Origin: Rikenellaceae bacterium
GTDB lineage: Bacteria > Bacteroidota > Bacteroidia > Bacteroidales > Rikenellaceae
Length of the DNA stretch: 64,000 nt
Assembly (NCBI GenBank): GCA_017463585.1
Contig: JAFTOX010000017.1
Location: 1 to 64,000, forward strand
Direction: 5' to 3'
Of this stretch, positions 1 through 8,378 are shown in pieces (position 1 is the stretch's first letter; each line of letters opens with the position of its first letter). The position numbers and the translations under genes were made by a program. Below the pieces are notes generated by a model. The model worked only from the letters and a program-made list of their open reading frames with translations, was not told the origin of the DNA and ran no database searches.

Positions 1-167
1 CTTTCAAAAGATTTGTCTACCTTTGTGCTCGTAGTTAGTTGGCTTAATTACGACCTTCATGTAGTCTCCTATGTAGAATTTCGTAATTTTCGTAAAAACT
101 AACACTGAAAATCAGTGAGTTAAAAATAAAGCCTGTCTAACCATCGGATAGTTCCCTTTTTTATTAT

Positions 168-175
168 TATATTTG
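168..175 (+). promoter_or_regulatory. -7 box upstream of the amidase gene
   Basis: TATATTTG matches the Bacteroidota -7 consensus TAnnTTTG, about 50 bases before the amidase ATG. No convincing -33 TTTG is visible, so only half of the promoter is supported. Bases 1-160 hold no gene that I can see. They contain a small hairpin at about 109-123 (CACTGA/TCAGTG) and a TACCTTTG at 18-25 whose -33 partner would lie outside the window. Confidence 0.45.
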
Positions 176-226
176 TAGAGTTGAAAGTTCTGTTTTCACG
201 ATCATAAACTAAAAAACTATATCACA

Positions 227-1927
227 ATGAAACGAATCCTTATGCTTATGTGCGCCGTTGCAATGGTCGTAGTGCCCGCATCGGCTCAACGTCTTGAAAT
301 CGGTCGTGGCGAGCGCGCCACAACCCAAACCGCACGCCACTCGATCACGGGTGTGGCCGATCCCGACGCTACACTGACGGTCAATGGCAAGCAGTTCCCC
401 GTCTATCCTACGGGCGGTTGGGCTGCCGAGGTGATGCTCGAAGAGGGCAAAAATAGCGTGTCGGTGGTTGCCGTTTCGAAGGCCGGCCGCGTCGAGAAGA
501 ACTTCGATATCGAACTCACGAAGCGTCCCGAAAAGGAGCCTCTGACGGGTATCAAATTGCTCGAATGCAGCACCGTTCCCGCTGACATCAAGGCAGTTAC
601 CGCAGGCGAGCGCATTGCTCTGCGTGCCGTAGGCACGCCTGGTTGCAAGGTGTCGATCGTCGGTGGTTGCGAACTGACGGAGGTCGAGGCAGGTGTTTAT
701 CAGGGTCTGATCACCGCAAAGAAGGATTGCAAGGTGTTGGCTGAGCCGTTGCAGTTTAAGATCGAGGGTAAAGATGGCTCGGCGACCCTCACGATGAAGG
801 AGGCGATTGAGGTTATCGATCCCAATGCTCCCGTGATGTTGCGCACCGTTGGCGATCTGCCCTACCTGAACTATGGTTTGGGTACCGATCGTCTGGGTGG
901 CTCGAAGATCGGACACATCACCGAAGGCATTCTGCTCGAAGCAGTTGGCAAGGTGGGCAATCAATACAAAGTTCGTCTATCGAAGAATCGCACCGCCTAC
1001 ATTCCCGCTTCGTGCGTCGAGGTGCAGCCCGCAGGTACGCTGCCCGCACAGTCGTTAGTTGGCTCGTGGAGCGTTCGCGGTGGCAAGGAGGCTGATGTGG
1101 TACGTGTTTCGCTCACGGAGCGTCTGCCCTTCGCTACGTTCCATCAGTTGGATCCCGCCCGTGTGGTGGTCGATATTTTCGGAGCTGTTGCCAACACTTC
1201 GTGGCTGACCCAATACCCCGAAACCAAGAACGCAATCAAAAGCGTCGATTACGAGCAGGTCGAGGAGGATATTTTCCGCGTCGTGATTACGCTCGACCAC
1301 AATGCACATTGGGGACACTCGGTACGCTACGAGGGTAACTCGCTCATTATCCGCGTGAAGGCAGCGCCGAAAGCCTCGTTGCGCGGTCTGCACGTAGCGA
1401 TTGATGCGGGCCACGGTGGTCCGTACAAGGGTGCTGTGGGTGTTGCAGGTGTCGAGGAGAAAGACGTCAATCTCGACTTGGCTCATATGCTGCGCGAGGC
1501 ACTCGAAAAGCGTGGCGCAAAGGTTACGATGACCCGCACCGAGGACGTTAATGTCGATATGAGCGACCGCGTGCTGATGTTGCGCAAGGCCGATCCCAAT
1601 ATGATGATCTCGATCCACTGCAACGCCGGTGGCTCGCCGTTGAAGCCCCTCGGCACAAGTACCTACTACCGCCACCCGGGTTTCCAGCCGCTCTCGACTG
1701 CCGTTTTGAAGCGCGTTTTGGAGCTGGATATGAACAACTTCGGTAACATCGGCAGCTTCAACTTCATTCTCAATTCGCCCTACGAGTATCCCAATATGTT
1801 GCTCGAAACGTTGTTCATCTCGGCACCCGCTGAGGAGGCTCGTCTGGTCGATCCCAAGTTCCGTCGTGATCTGATCGACCGCGTGGTGAAGGGTATGGAG
1901 GACTACCTGAAAGAGTACGCTAAGTAA
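227..1927 (+). CDS. N-acetylmuramoyl-L-alanine amidase with SH3-like domain
   Basis: Predicted secreted zinc amidase that cuts the bond between MurNAc and L-Ala in peptidoglycan, as needed for daughter-cell separation. Residues 1-20 form a signal peptide ending ASA before Gln21. The middle (about 200-270) looks like a bacterial SH3 fold, and the C-terminal third from about 386 is an Amidase_3 domain. Visible zinc/catalytic residues are His396 (AGHGG), Glu near 411 (VEEKDVNLDL), His464 (SIHCNAGG) and Glu527 (LLETLFIS), the complete family set. The 566 residues are long for an amidase because of the N-terminal extension. The PHP-domain gene begins 12 bases after the stop, so the two are probably co-transcribed. 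Confidence 0.9.
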   Translation: MKRILMLMCAVAMVVVPASAQRLEIGRGERATTQTARHSITGVADPDATLTVNGKQFPVYPTGGWAAEVMLEEGKNSVSVVAVSKAGRVEKNFDIELTKRPEKEPLTGIKLLECSTVPADIKAVTAGERIALRAVGTPGCKVSIVGGCELTEVEAGVYQGLITAKKDCKVLAEPLQFKIEGKDGSATLTMKEAIEVIDPNAPVMLRTVGDLPYLNYGLGTDRLGGSKIGHITEGILLEAVGKVGNQYKVRLSKNRTAYIPASCVEVQPAGTLPAQSLVGSWSVRGGKEADVVRVSLTERLPFATFHQLDPARVVVDIFGAVANTSWLTQYPETKNAIKSVDYEQVEEDIFRVVITLDHNAHWGHSVRYEGNSLIIRVKAAPKASLRGLHVAIDAGHGGPYKGAVGVAGVEEKDVNLDLAHMLREALEKRGAKVTMTRTEDVNVDMSDRVLMLRKADPNMMISIHCNAGGSPLKPLGTSTYYRHPGFQPLSTAVLKRVLELDMNNFGNIGSFNFILNSPYEYPNMLLETLFISAPAEEARLVDPKFRRDLIDRVVKGMEDYLKEYAK

Positions 1928-1939
1928 TTCACGCTCACT

Positions 1940-3127
1940 ATGAAACGTTCGATAATATTGTTTGCCACGCTGCTGATCGCCTCGGCAGCGTCGGCACAAC
2001 ACTACTACCAAGACGCCAAAAACCCCGACATCACTCGCCACACGCTCCACAACTCGTCGCAGCGTGTCGAATTTGTGTTGCCCGAGGTCAATGGCTATAC
2101 GATCTACAAGGCCGATCTGCACACCCACTCGATCTACTCGGACGGCGACTGCACGCCCGAATTTCGTGTGCGCGAGGCGTGGTATGACGGTCTGGACGTG
2201 TTGGCTATCACCGAGCACGTCGAGTATCGTCGCCACGAGGGTAATATGATCAAGGCGTTGGGCGGAATCCTCCCCGAAGGCACTAAGGCTCAGAATCATA
2301 ACATTATCAACAAGGCGGCCGACGAGCGTGGTATTGCCTCGGATTTGAATCTGCCCGTCGAGCTGGCACGCAAGACCGCAAAGGGCTACGGGCTGACCAT
2401 TATTTCGGGCGTAGAGATTACTCGCACGCCCGAGACCATCGGCCACTATAACGCTCTCTTTACCACCGACAACAATGCAATCTACGACGCCGATCCCGCC
2501 GAGTCGATGCGTAAAGCTCGTGCGCAGGGGGCTCTCATTATGCACAACCACCCCGGCTGGCGTCGCACCTCGCTCGAACAGACCGAGGCCGAGCGTGGGT
2601 TCTATGCTGCGGGGTTGATCGATGGCGTGGAGGTGATGAATGGCTCGTCGTTCTACCCGCTGGCGATCGATTGGGCGCACGAGGGCAAGCTGTTCGTGTC
2701 GTCGAATACCGACATTCACGACGCTACGGCCGAGACCTATCGTATCAATGGCGTTCGCCGCAATATGACTCTCATCTTCGCTAAGGATCAGTCGGTTGAG
2801 TCGTTGCGTGAGGCTATCGCTGCACGTCGCACCCTCGCCTACTCGCTCGGCACGGTGGCTGGCGACGAGACTCTGCTGCGCGATCTGTTCCTCGCCTCGA
2901 TGCAGATGCGCGTGGTGGCTGAGGCCTCGAATGGCGTCAAGACCGTCGCGCTGACCAATATGAGTTCGGTGGCATACGTATTGCGTTACGGCTCGGGTAA
3001 TCCCGTGGTTATCAACCCCTTCTCGACCCGCACCGCCAAGACCAACAAGGAGGGCGTATTGCGTTTCACGGTCGAGAATATGTGGTGCGGCAGCGACGCT
3101 CAGCTTAAAATTGAGGTACGCCCGTAG
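1940..3127 (+). CDS. Secreted PHP-domain phosphoesterase
   Basis: Exported metal-dependent hydrolase of the PHP (polymerase and histidinol phosphatase) superfamily, 395 residues. The first 20 residues are a signal peptide ending SAASAQ. Metal-binding motifs are visible in order: DLHTHSIYSDG near residue 60, TEHVEY near 90, HNHPGW near 200 and SNTDIHD near 255, which is the expected PHP series. A C-terminal all-beta segment of about 80 residues follows. Such Bacteroidota proteins are often annotated as Sb-PDE-like phosphodiesterases. The substrate cannot be read from the sequence. It lies 12 bases after the amidase and is closed by the terminator at 3150. Confidence 0.85.
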   Translation: MKRSIILFATLLIASAASAQHYYQDAKNPDITRHTLHNSSQRVEFVLPEVNGYTIYKADLHTHSIYSDGDCTPEFRVREAWYDGLDVLAITEHVEYRRHEGNMIKALGGILPEGTKAQNHNIINKAADERGIASDLNLPVELARKTAKGYGLTIISGVEITRTPETIGHYNALFTTDNNAIYDADPAESMRKARAQGALIMHNHPGWRRTSLEQTEAERGFYAAGLIDGVEVMNGSSFYPLAIDWAHEGKLFVSSNTDIHDATAETYRINGVRRNMTLIFAKDQSVESLREAIAARRTLAYSLGTVAGDETLLRDLFLASMQMRVVAEASNGVKTVALTNMSSVAYVLRYGSGNPVVINPFSTRTAKTNKEGVLRFTVENMWCGSDAQLKIEVRP

Positions 3128-3149
3128 GAGAGATTCACAATTTACAATT

Positions 3150-3183
3150 AAAAAAACGCACTCCGACGTGGGGTGCGTTTTTT
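3150..3183 (+). terminator. Rho-independent terminator after the PHP gene
   Basis: Stem CGCAC (3157-3161) with GTGCG (3173-3177), flanked by an A run on the left and six T on the right. It closes the amidase-PHP transcript. A short ATTCACAATT-type repeat lies just before it at about 3133-3148. Confidence 0.8.
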
Positions 3184-3213
3184 GTTTCTCTCAAAGCAAT
3201 TTTCAATCAAAAA

Positions 3214-3243
3214 AAGCCGACCGCCCTTTCGGGTGGTCGGCTT
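3214..3243 (-). terminator. Terminator of the bamD-rpoZ transcript
   Basis: Stem AAGCCGACCGCCC paired with GGGTGGTCGGCTT around a TTTC loop (one G-T mismatch on the plus strand). On the minus strand it is followed by a run of seven T. A second hairpin without a T tract, CGTAAGTGC/GCACTTACG at about 3379-3402, lies directly after the rpoZ stop. The roughly 130 bases between the two hairpins show no gene. Confidence 0.8.
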
Positions 3244-3404
3244 GCTTTCGGAGTGGGGCGGTTGTTTCTGAAAAACCCCTACGGGTCCTACCTGCAAAAC
3301 AACTCTCGGTCGGTGCGCTTAACGTTTCACAACGTGCGACCCCTCGCTGGCCTCCTCCATCACATTCATTTGACCAAGCGTAAGTGCCTAATGCACTTAC
3401 GTAT

Positions 3405-3728
3405 CTACTCCTCGTCCTTGTTGTCGCGGTAGTAGAGCTTGCCAGCGAGGAACTCCTCGGTAGCGATGATCGACGGCTTCGGCAGACGCTCGTAGTAACG
3501 CGAAATCTCGATCTGCTCACGATTCTCGAAGGTCTCCTCCAACGAATCGCTGCTGCTCGAAAAATCGGCCAACTTACGGTTGAGCTCCTGCTTCATCTCG
3601 GCTGCGATCTGGTTTGCTCGACGCGAAATGATGTTGAGCGACTTGTAGATGTTACCCGTCGGCTGGTCCAAATCGACCAACTTACGAGTCTTGGTGTTGT
3701 TGGGAATGTTAGTTAACTTCAGATCCAT
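3405..3728 (-). CDS. rpoZ: DNA-directed RNA polymerase omega subunit
   Basis: Bacteroidota-type omega (Rpb6-like) subunit, 107 residues, that helps assemble core RNA polymerase. The N-terminal half holds the conserved stretch around NIYKSLNIISRRANQIA, typical of the Rpb6/omega fold. The acidic tail with PKPSIIATEEFLAGKLYY is characteristic of the Bacteroidota form. It lies 23 bases after bamD on the same strand; this pairing is common in Bacteroidales. Transcription probably comes from the bamD promoter and ends at 3214-3243. Confidence 0.88.
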   Translation of the reverse strand: MDLKLTNIPNNTKTRKLVDLDQPTGNIYKSLNIISRRANQIAAEMKQELNRKLADFSSSSDSLEETFENREQIEISRYYERLPKPSIIATEEFLAGKLYYRDNKDEE

Positions 3729-3751
3729 ACTGTTTTTGTACTTCTGATTTG

Positions 3752-4609
3752 TTATTTTGTAGTGTTCTCTGAGTTTTCGTCAGTTTTGTTCTCGTTCTGG
3801 TCGCCAAACTTAGCCAGATACTTCTTTGCCTCCTCCTGCATACGGGTCAGTTCCTTGACGTGCTTGCTCTCGGGGAACTCGGCAACGAACGAGTAGTACG
3901 AGTCCATCATCGCCATATAGCGGTCGCGCTGCAACGACTCAATCGAGTTGTGCGCCAGCTCATACGACGACTTGACGATCAAGTACATCAACTCCTCGCG
4001 GTGGGGCGAATCGGGATACTTTTTCAGGGCATTCTTCAACGCCGGAACAGCCGACTTGTAGCGACCGATCGTGTAGTAGGTTTTGGCATTGATGAAGACC
4101 TTATCGTACTGTTTTTGAGTCAATTCACGGATCATCTGCTCGAATGCTGCACGGCGTGTCGAGTTGGGATAGCGACCCAAGTACTCGTGGATAGCCGTCA
4201 GAGCCTGCGTGGTCATCGTCTGGTCACGCTCGGGATCGGGCGACATATAGTAGTAGCTCAACGCATACATACCCTCGACATCTTCGAGGAAGGGGCTGCG
4301 GGTGAACTTACGACGGAAATCGTCGAGCAACTCGGTGCTGGTCGAGAAGTCGTCGTTCTTGAAGTTTGCATAGGCGGTGTAGTACGCCAGCGAGTCCTCG
4401 CGCATCGTACCCACGAAGTAGGGCTGCACCTGCTCGAAGCACATAATTGCACGGTTGTACTTCGCCGCGTCGAGCATAGCCAGACCCTCAGCATATATCT
4501 TATCGTTGTCGCCACTTTTGAGCAGCTTGTTAAACGGGCCGCAGGCGGTGTTTGCCAAAGCGATGGCGCACACGGTAAGCAGCATCAAAATCGATCTTTT
4601 CATCTTCAT
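3752..4609 (-). CDS. bamD: BamD outer-membrane assembly lipoprotein
   Basis: Lipoprotein of the BAM complex that inserts beta-barrel proteins into the outer membrane. A signal peptide with lipobox ANTAC gives lipidation near Cys23. The rest is a series of TPR-like helical repeats (YAEGLAMLDAAKYNRAIMCFEQV and later copies), and the length of 285 residues is normal. I chose ATG at 4609; one codon upstream is a possible TTG, but ATG is preferred. It is first in a two-gene operon with rpoZ. A strong promoter (TTTG-N20-TAACTTTG) lies at 4650-4681. Confidence 0.9.
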   Translation of the reverse strand: MKMKRSILMLLTVCAIALANTACGPFNKLLKSGDNDKIYAEGLAMLDAAKYNRAIMCFEQVQPYFVGTMREDSLAYYTAYANFKNDDFSTSTELLDDFRRKFTRSPFLEDVEGMYALSYYYMSPDPERDQTMTTQALTAIHEYLGRYPNSTRRAAFEQMIRELTQKQYDKVFINAKTYYTIGRYKSAVPALKNALKKYPDSPHREELMYLIVKSSYELAHNSIESLQRDRYMAMMDSYYSFVAEFPESKHVKELTRMQEEAKKYLAKFGDQNENKTDENSENTTK

Positions 4610-4612
4610 CAA

Positions 4613-4922
4613 TCAAATAATTACAGCGCATTGTAACGCTACAACCGCGCAAAGTTATACATTTTTAACGAGCCAAACAAAAATATATTATACCCTTTCG
4701 ACGAATTAATTTCATAATCAGCTATTTTTTGTCGAGAAAGGGGCGAATGAGGGTTGCGAAATGATGGGTATAAATACGTATTTGTATTCGAATTTTGACA
4801 CAAAGTGTTCCGATTCGTACAGAATTGTTGTAAATTTGTGTGTTTTATGGAGAGGTAATGCTAATCCGCAAAGCAAACTTTTTTTTGAAGAAATCGTTTA
4901 ACATTAAAATTTATAAAAGACA
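4613..4922. other. Divergent promoter region bamD / oxoamine synthase
   Basis: A 310-base AT-rich spacer with no gene visible. It carries the bamD promoter on the minus strand (4650-4681). On the plus strand TAAATTTG at 4831-4838 is a -7 box for the oxoamine synthase, leaving a leader of about 75 bases; its -33 box is not clear. Confidence 0.6.
4650..4681 (-). promoter_or_regulatory. Promoter of bamD-rpoZ
   Basis: On the minus strand TTTG (4678-4681), 20 bases, TAACTTTG (4650-4657): a full match to the Bacteroidota vegetative promoter. Confidence 0.75.
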
Positions 4923-6173
4923 ATGACTGATATTTTTGAACGCTTGAAGAAGAGTGCCGGTGGTCCTATCGGTATGTATCAGAAGTATTCGCACGGCTAC
5001 TTCTCGTTCCCGAAACTCGAAGGCCCTATCGGCCCCCATATGAAGTTCCGCGGTAAGGAGGTTTTGAACTGGAGCTTGAACAACTACCTCGGTCTGGCTA
5101 ACCACCCCGAGGTGCGCGAGGCTGACGCTAAGGGCGCTATCGATTTCGGTATGGCTGCTCCGATGGGTGCACGTATGATGAGCGGTCAGACCGTTTATCA
5201 CGAGCAGTTGGAGCGCGAGTTGGCCGCTTTCGTTGGTAAGGAGGACGCATTCCTGCTCAACTTCGGTTATCAGGGTATGGTGTCGATCATCGACTGTCTG
5301 CTGACCCCCCGCGACGTTGTGGTTTATGACGCTGAGGCTCACGCTTGTATCATCGACGGTCTGCGTATGCACAAGGGCAAGCGTTTCGTATTTGGTCATA
5401 ACGATATGGACAGCCTGCGCTTGCAGCTGCGCCACGCTACCGAGCTGGCTGAGACGCAGAATGGCGGCGTGCTGGTTATCACCGAGGGTGTATTCGGTAT
5501 GAAGGGTGATCTGGGTAAGCTGGACGAGATCGTGGCTTTGAAGAGCGAGTTCTCGTTCCGTCTGCTGGTTGACGACGCTCACGGCTTCGGTACGATGGGT
5601 GAGGGCGGTCGCGGTACCGCTTCGCACTTCGGCGTAACCGATGGCGTTGATGTTCTGTTCAACACCTTCGCTAAGTCGATGGCAGGTATCGGTGCTTTCG
5701 TTGCATCGCACAAGTGGCTGGTTGACCTGCTGCGCTACAATATGCGTTCGCAGCTCTACGCTAAGAGCCTCCCGATGCCGATGGTAATGGGTGCTTTGAA
5801 GCGCCTTGACCTGATCCGCAAACACCCTGAGTATCAGCAGAAATTGTGGGAGATCACCAACGCATTGCAGAGCGGTCTGCGCGAGCGTGGTTTCGATATC
5901 GGTGGCACGCTGTCGCCCGTAACCCCGATCTATATGAAGGGTTCGGTACCCGAGGCTTGCAACTTGGTTGTCGATCTGCGCGAGAACCACGCTCTGTTCT
6001 GCTCGATCGTGGTTTACCCCGTGATCCCGAAGGGCGAGATGATTCTGCGTATCATTCCCACGGCGGCTCATACGTTGGAGGACGTTCAGTACACTTTGGA
6101 CTGCTTCTCGTCGATCCGTTCGAAGTTGGAGAATGGCGAGTACGACAAGCCGATGCCCAATATGGCCGACTAA
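4923..6173 (+). CDS. PLP-dependent alpha-oxoamine synthase family enzyme
   Basis: Member of the family that contains serine palmitoyltransferase, KBL, BioF and cysteate acyltransferase: a PLP enzyme that condenses an amino acid with an acyl thioester. The PLP lysine is Lys251 in NTFAKSMAGIG. Asp217 and His220 in VDDAHGFG are the usual cofactor contacts. The length of 416 is normal. It differs from well-known Bacteroides serine palmitoyltransferases: the region usually reading GSRFLNGT is GARMMSGQT, and the N-terminus (FERLKKSAGGPIGMYQ) belongs to another clade. In Alistipes, which makes sulfonolipids, a cysteate acyltransferase (SulA/CFAT-like) role is as plausible as sphingolipid synthesis. 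The substrate is not decided here. Single-gene unit with its own terminator. Confidence 0.82.
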   Translation: MTDIFERLKKSAGGPIGMYQKYSHGYFSFPKLEGPIGPHMKFRGKEVLNWSLNNYLGLANHPEVREADAKGAIDFGMAAPMGARMMSGQTVYHEQLERELAAFVGKEDAFLLNFGYQGMVSIIDCLLTPRDVVVYDAEAHACIIDGLRMHKGKRFVFGHNDMDSLRLQLRHATELAETQNGGVLVITEGVFGMKGDLGKLDEIVALKSEFSFRLLVDDAHGFGTMGEGGRGTASHFGVTDGVDVLFNTFAKSMAGIGAFVASHKWLVDLLRYNMRSQLYAKSLPMPMVMGALKRLDLIRKHPEYQQKLWEITNALQSGLRERGFDIGGTLSPVTPIYMKGSVPEACNLVVDLRENHALFCSIVVYPVIPKGEMILRIIPTAAHTLEDVQYTLDCFSSIRSKLENGEYDKPMPNMAD

Positions 6174-6196
6174 ATCCGACTCACCTCGATAAACGA

Positions 6197-6226
6197 AGGG
6201 CTGCGTTTCGACGCGGCCCTTTTTTT
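6197..6226 (+). terminator. Terminator after the oxoamine synthase
   Basis: AAGGGC-t-GCGT-TTCG-ACGC-g-GCCCTT followed by T residues: a strong hairpin capped by a TTCG tetraloop. Confidence 0.85.
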
Positions 6227-6227
6227 G

Positions 6228-6330
6228 ATTCACAATTAATCCTGCTACGCAGGCTTTTCCTCCTTCGCGCCTCAGCCGAGTTCGAGCTACCGCTCGACTC
6301 CGCATTCGGCTTGGCGTCGGTTCACAATTC
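6228..6330 (+). repeat. 103-bp dispersed intergenic repeat, copy A
   Basis: Identical at 102 of 103 bases to the reverse complement of 52237-52339. It begins and ends with TTCACAATT in the same orientation. Inside are a small hairpin CCTGC/GCAGG (6241-6253) and a larger fold (about 6268-6316) with outer arms CGCC/GGCG and AGCCGA/TCGGCT and inner arms CGAGC/GCTCG. It has no coding capacity that I can see. It resembles a REP- or MITE-type element. Copies of TTCTCAA follow in tandem to about 6352. Confidence 0.85.
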
Positions 6331-6451
6331 TCAATTCTCAATTCTCAATTATTGACTTTGCTTTCAACAAATGCACACTCGCATAGCGAAAATTTGAATA
6401 ATTTTTGTTAGCTTTGCGGAAAATAGAACAAACCAAAAACTTTGATAGATT

Positions 6452-7240
6452 ATGAGAACAAAGACTTTGATTCTTTCGATAATGTTGTTGCTCGTGGCTG
6501 GCGTCACCGAGGCAAAGAAGGTACGCGTGGTTGCACACCGCGGCTATTGGAACACCGAAGGCTCGTCGCGCAACTCGATCAGCGCACTCAACAATGCGAT
6601 GACGATCGGCGCGTATGGCACTGAGTTTGACGTGAATATGACCGCCGACGGCGTGTTGGTCGTACACCACGACGCCAAGACATCAAACGGCTTGCAGATC
6701 GAGAAGATCACCTTCGCCGAGCTGCGCGAGAAGGCTCCCAAACTCTCGAATGGCGAGTTGATCCCCACGCTCGACGACTACCTCACAACGTGGAATCACA
6801 ACAAAAAGACCAAGCTCGTTTTCGAGATCAAACCCCAATCGACCCCCGAGTTCGAGACCCGTATGGTCGAGGCTTGCTTGGAGGCTCTGCGCAAATATCA
6901 GGTAACCGACAAGCAGGTTGAGTTCATCTCGTTCAGCTACCACGTTTGCAAGGAGTTGAAGCGTCTGCGCCCGACGGCTGTGGTGCTGCCGCTTTCGACT
7001 GCCGAGGCTGAGCCCGAGCAGATGTTCAAGGACGGTATGGACGGTTTCGACCTGCACTACAACGTGCTGCGCGAGCACCCCGAATGGGTTGAGCTGGCAA
7101 AGTCGCAGAAGAAGATCGTCAATGTTTGGACCGTTAATCAGGAAGATGTGATGCGCGAGATGATCAATCTTGGCGTCGATTACATCACCACCGACGAGCC
7201 CGTGCTGCTCAAACAGGTGATCAAGGGCAAGAAAAAGTAG
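6452..7240 (+). CDS. Glycerophosphodiester phosphodiesterase
   Basis: Exported GDPD-family enzyme of 262 residues that hydrolyses glycerophosphodiesters to glycerol-3-phosphate and an alcohol. A signal peptide ends near GVTEA. Catalytic/metal motifs are VVAHRGYWN with the general acid/base His near 29, EFDVNMTADGVLVVHHD carrying the metal ligand Glu-Asp pair and second His, and FEIKPQ in mid-barrel. The C-terminal NVWTVNQ and ITTDEP match the family's TIM-barrel end. A -7 box TAGCTTTG sits at 6409-6416. It is a single-gene unit ended by the hairpin at 7281. Confidence 0.88.
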   Translation: MRTKTLILSIMLLLVAGVTEAKKVRVVAHRGYWNTEGSSRNSISALNNAMTIGAYGTEFDVNMTADGVLVVHHDAKTSNGLQIEKITFAELREKAPKLSNGELIPTLDDYLTTWNHNKKTKLVFEIKPQSTPEFETRMVEACLEALRKYQVTDKQVEFISFSYHVCKELKRLRPTAVVLPLSTAEAEPEQMFKDGMDGFDLHYNVLREHPEWVELAKSQKKIVNVWTVNQEDVMREMINLGVDYITTDEPVLLKQVIKGKKK

Positions 7241-7280
7241 TCCGCCGAACGACACGGAAACAACACACGAAAACCGCCTA

Positions 7281-7318
7281 AAAAACGCCTGATCGGATTG
7301 TCAGAGTGGGCGTTTTTT
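7281..7318 (+). terminator. Terminator after GDPD gene
   Basis: AAAAACGCC (7281-7289) pairs with GGCGTTTTT (7309-7317), with an inner CTGA/TCAG pair and a six-T tract. Confidence 0.8.
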
Positions 7319-7387
7319 CGTTGTTGAGCGTACGAATTTGGCGACCAAATATGTAAATTTGCAGTCGCAAAACTCAATTCTCAAACA

Positions 7388-8311
7388 ATGCAAAAACTCA
7401 AAGGTACAATCTGGGCGCTCGTTTCGTCATCGACCTTCGGACTGATCCCCCTGTTCTCGCTACCCGTGCTGACGTGTGGCGTGGGGTTGGATTCGCTGTG
7501 CTTCTATCGTTTTGCCTTCGCCACAGCCGCAATGGGAGCATATATGTTACTGAGTGGGCGCTCGTTACGCATTTCGTGGCGGGAGCTGGCGACGGTAGCC
7601 GTGCTGTCGGTTTTCTATGGCTCGACGTCGATGTTCCTCACCTCGTCGTACGAATTTATCCCCAGCGGGATCGCCACAACAATCCACTTCCTCTATCCCG
7701 TATTGGTTACGACGATAATGATTGTAGGCTTTGGCGAGCGGGCGTCGTGGTGCGTCTTTACGGCGGCAGCAATGGCCATCGGAGGCGTCTATCTACTGAG
7801 CGGGTCGAGCGAGGGCGCAACGATCCAACTGCGTGGTATTGTGTCAGTTCTCATCACGGTTGTAACCTATGCGACCTACATCGTCGGCGTCAATCGCTCG
7901 GCGGTCAAGGATATGGAGGGGCGCAAGATGACCTTCTACGTATTGCTCTGCACAGCGATACTCTTTTATATGAATTTGGTGGTGCGCCACGGGGGTACAA
8001 TCGACCCCATTCCCGACACAGGAGCGTGGGTGCGACTGCTGCTATTGGCGTTGGTGCCTACCCTACTCTCGGATCTGGCGTTGATCTATGCTATTCAGAT
8101 GGTCGGCTCGACCACCACGGCCATACTCGGTTGTATGGAACCTCTGACGGCGGTTGTGATCGGCATTGTCTGCTTTGGCGAGCGTTTCGGGGCGTTGCAA
8201 GCGGCAGGTGTAGTGGTTGTGCTGGCGGCTGTGGTGCTGGTGATTATGGCCGAGCGGTGGGGTCGTAAACCGTTGCGCGAGTTGCTCGGTTGGGCACAAG
8301 GCGAAAAATAG
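7388..8311 (+). CDS. DMT/EamA family transporter
   Basis: Inner-membrane drug/metabolite transporter of 307 residues with about ten hydrophobic helices in two EamA repeats: residues 1-140 and about 150-290, the second containing LLLLALVPTLLSDLALIYAIQ and the signature-like GCMEPLTAVVIGIVCFGE. The substrate is unknown; relatives export amino acids or metabolites. A -7 box TAAATTTG lies at 7354-7361. It stands alone between GDPD and the Ntn hydrolase. Confidence 0.85.
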   Translation: MQKLKGTIWALVSSSTFGLIPLFSLPVLTCGVGLDSLCFYRFAFATAAMGAYMLLSGRSLRISWRELATVAVLSVFYGSTSMFLTSSYEFIPSGIATTIHFLYPVLVTTIMIVGFGERASWCVFTAAAMAIGGVYLLSGSSEGATIQLRGIVSVLITVVTYATYIVGVNRSAVKDMEGRKMTFYVLLCTAILFYMNLVVRHGGTIDPIPDTGAWVRLLLLALVPTLLSDLALIYAIQMVGSTTTAILGCMEPLTAVVIGIVCFGERFGALQAAGVVVVLAAVVLVIMAERWGRKPLRELLGWAQGEK

Positions 8312-8323
8312 CAGTCGGCACGC

Positions 8324-8353
8324 TTGTAATTCGAAAAGAAATTGTTAAATTTG
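8324..8353 (+). promoter_or_regulatory. Promoter of the Ntn-hydrolase gene
   Basis: TTG (8324-8326), 19 bases, TAAATTTG (8346-8353), 25 bases before the ATG. Confidence 0.65.
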
Positions 8354-8378
8354 TCAAAACTAAAAAACATTGATACCT

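Noticed and set aside
4-60. Minus-strand ATG frame of 18 codons at the window start
   Set aside because: Too short, no initiation signal, and it overlaps a TACCTTTG promoter-like box; no family likeness.
1055-2719. Long minus-strand open frame of 554 codons
   Set aside because: It is antisense to the amidase and PHP genes, both with intact catalytic motifs; the translation is rich in His, Arg and Gln, the pattern of a shadow frame in this codon usage.
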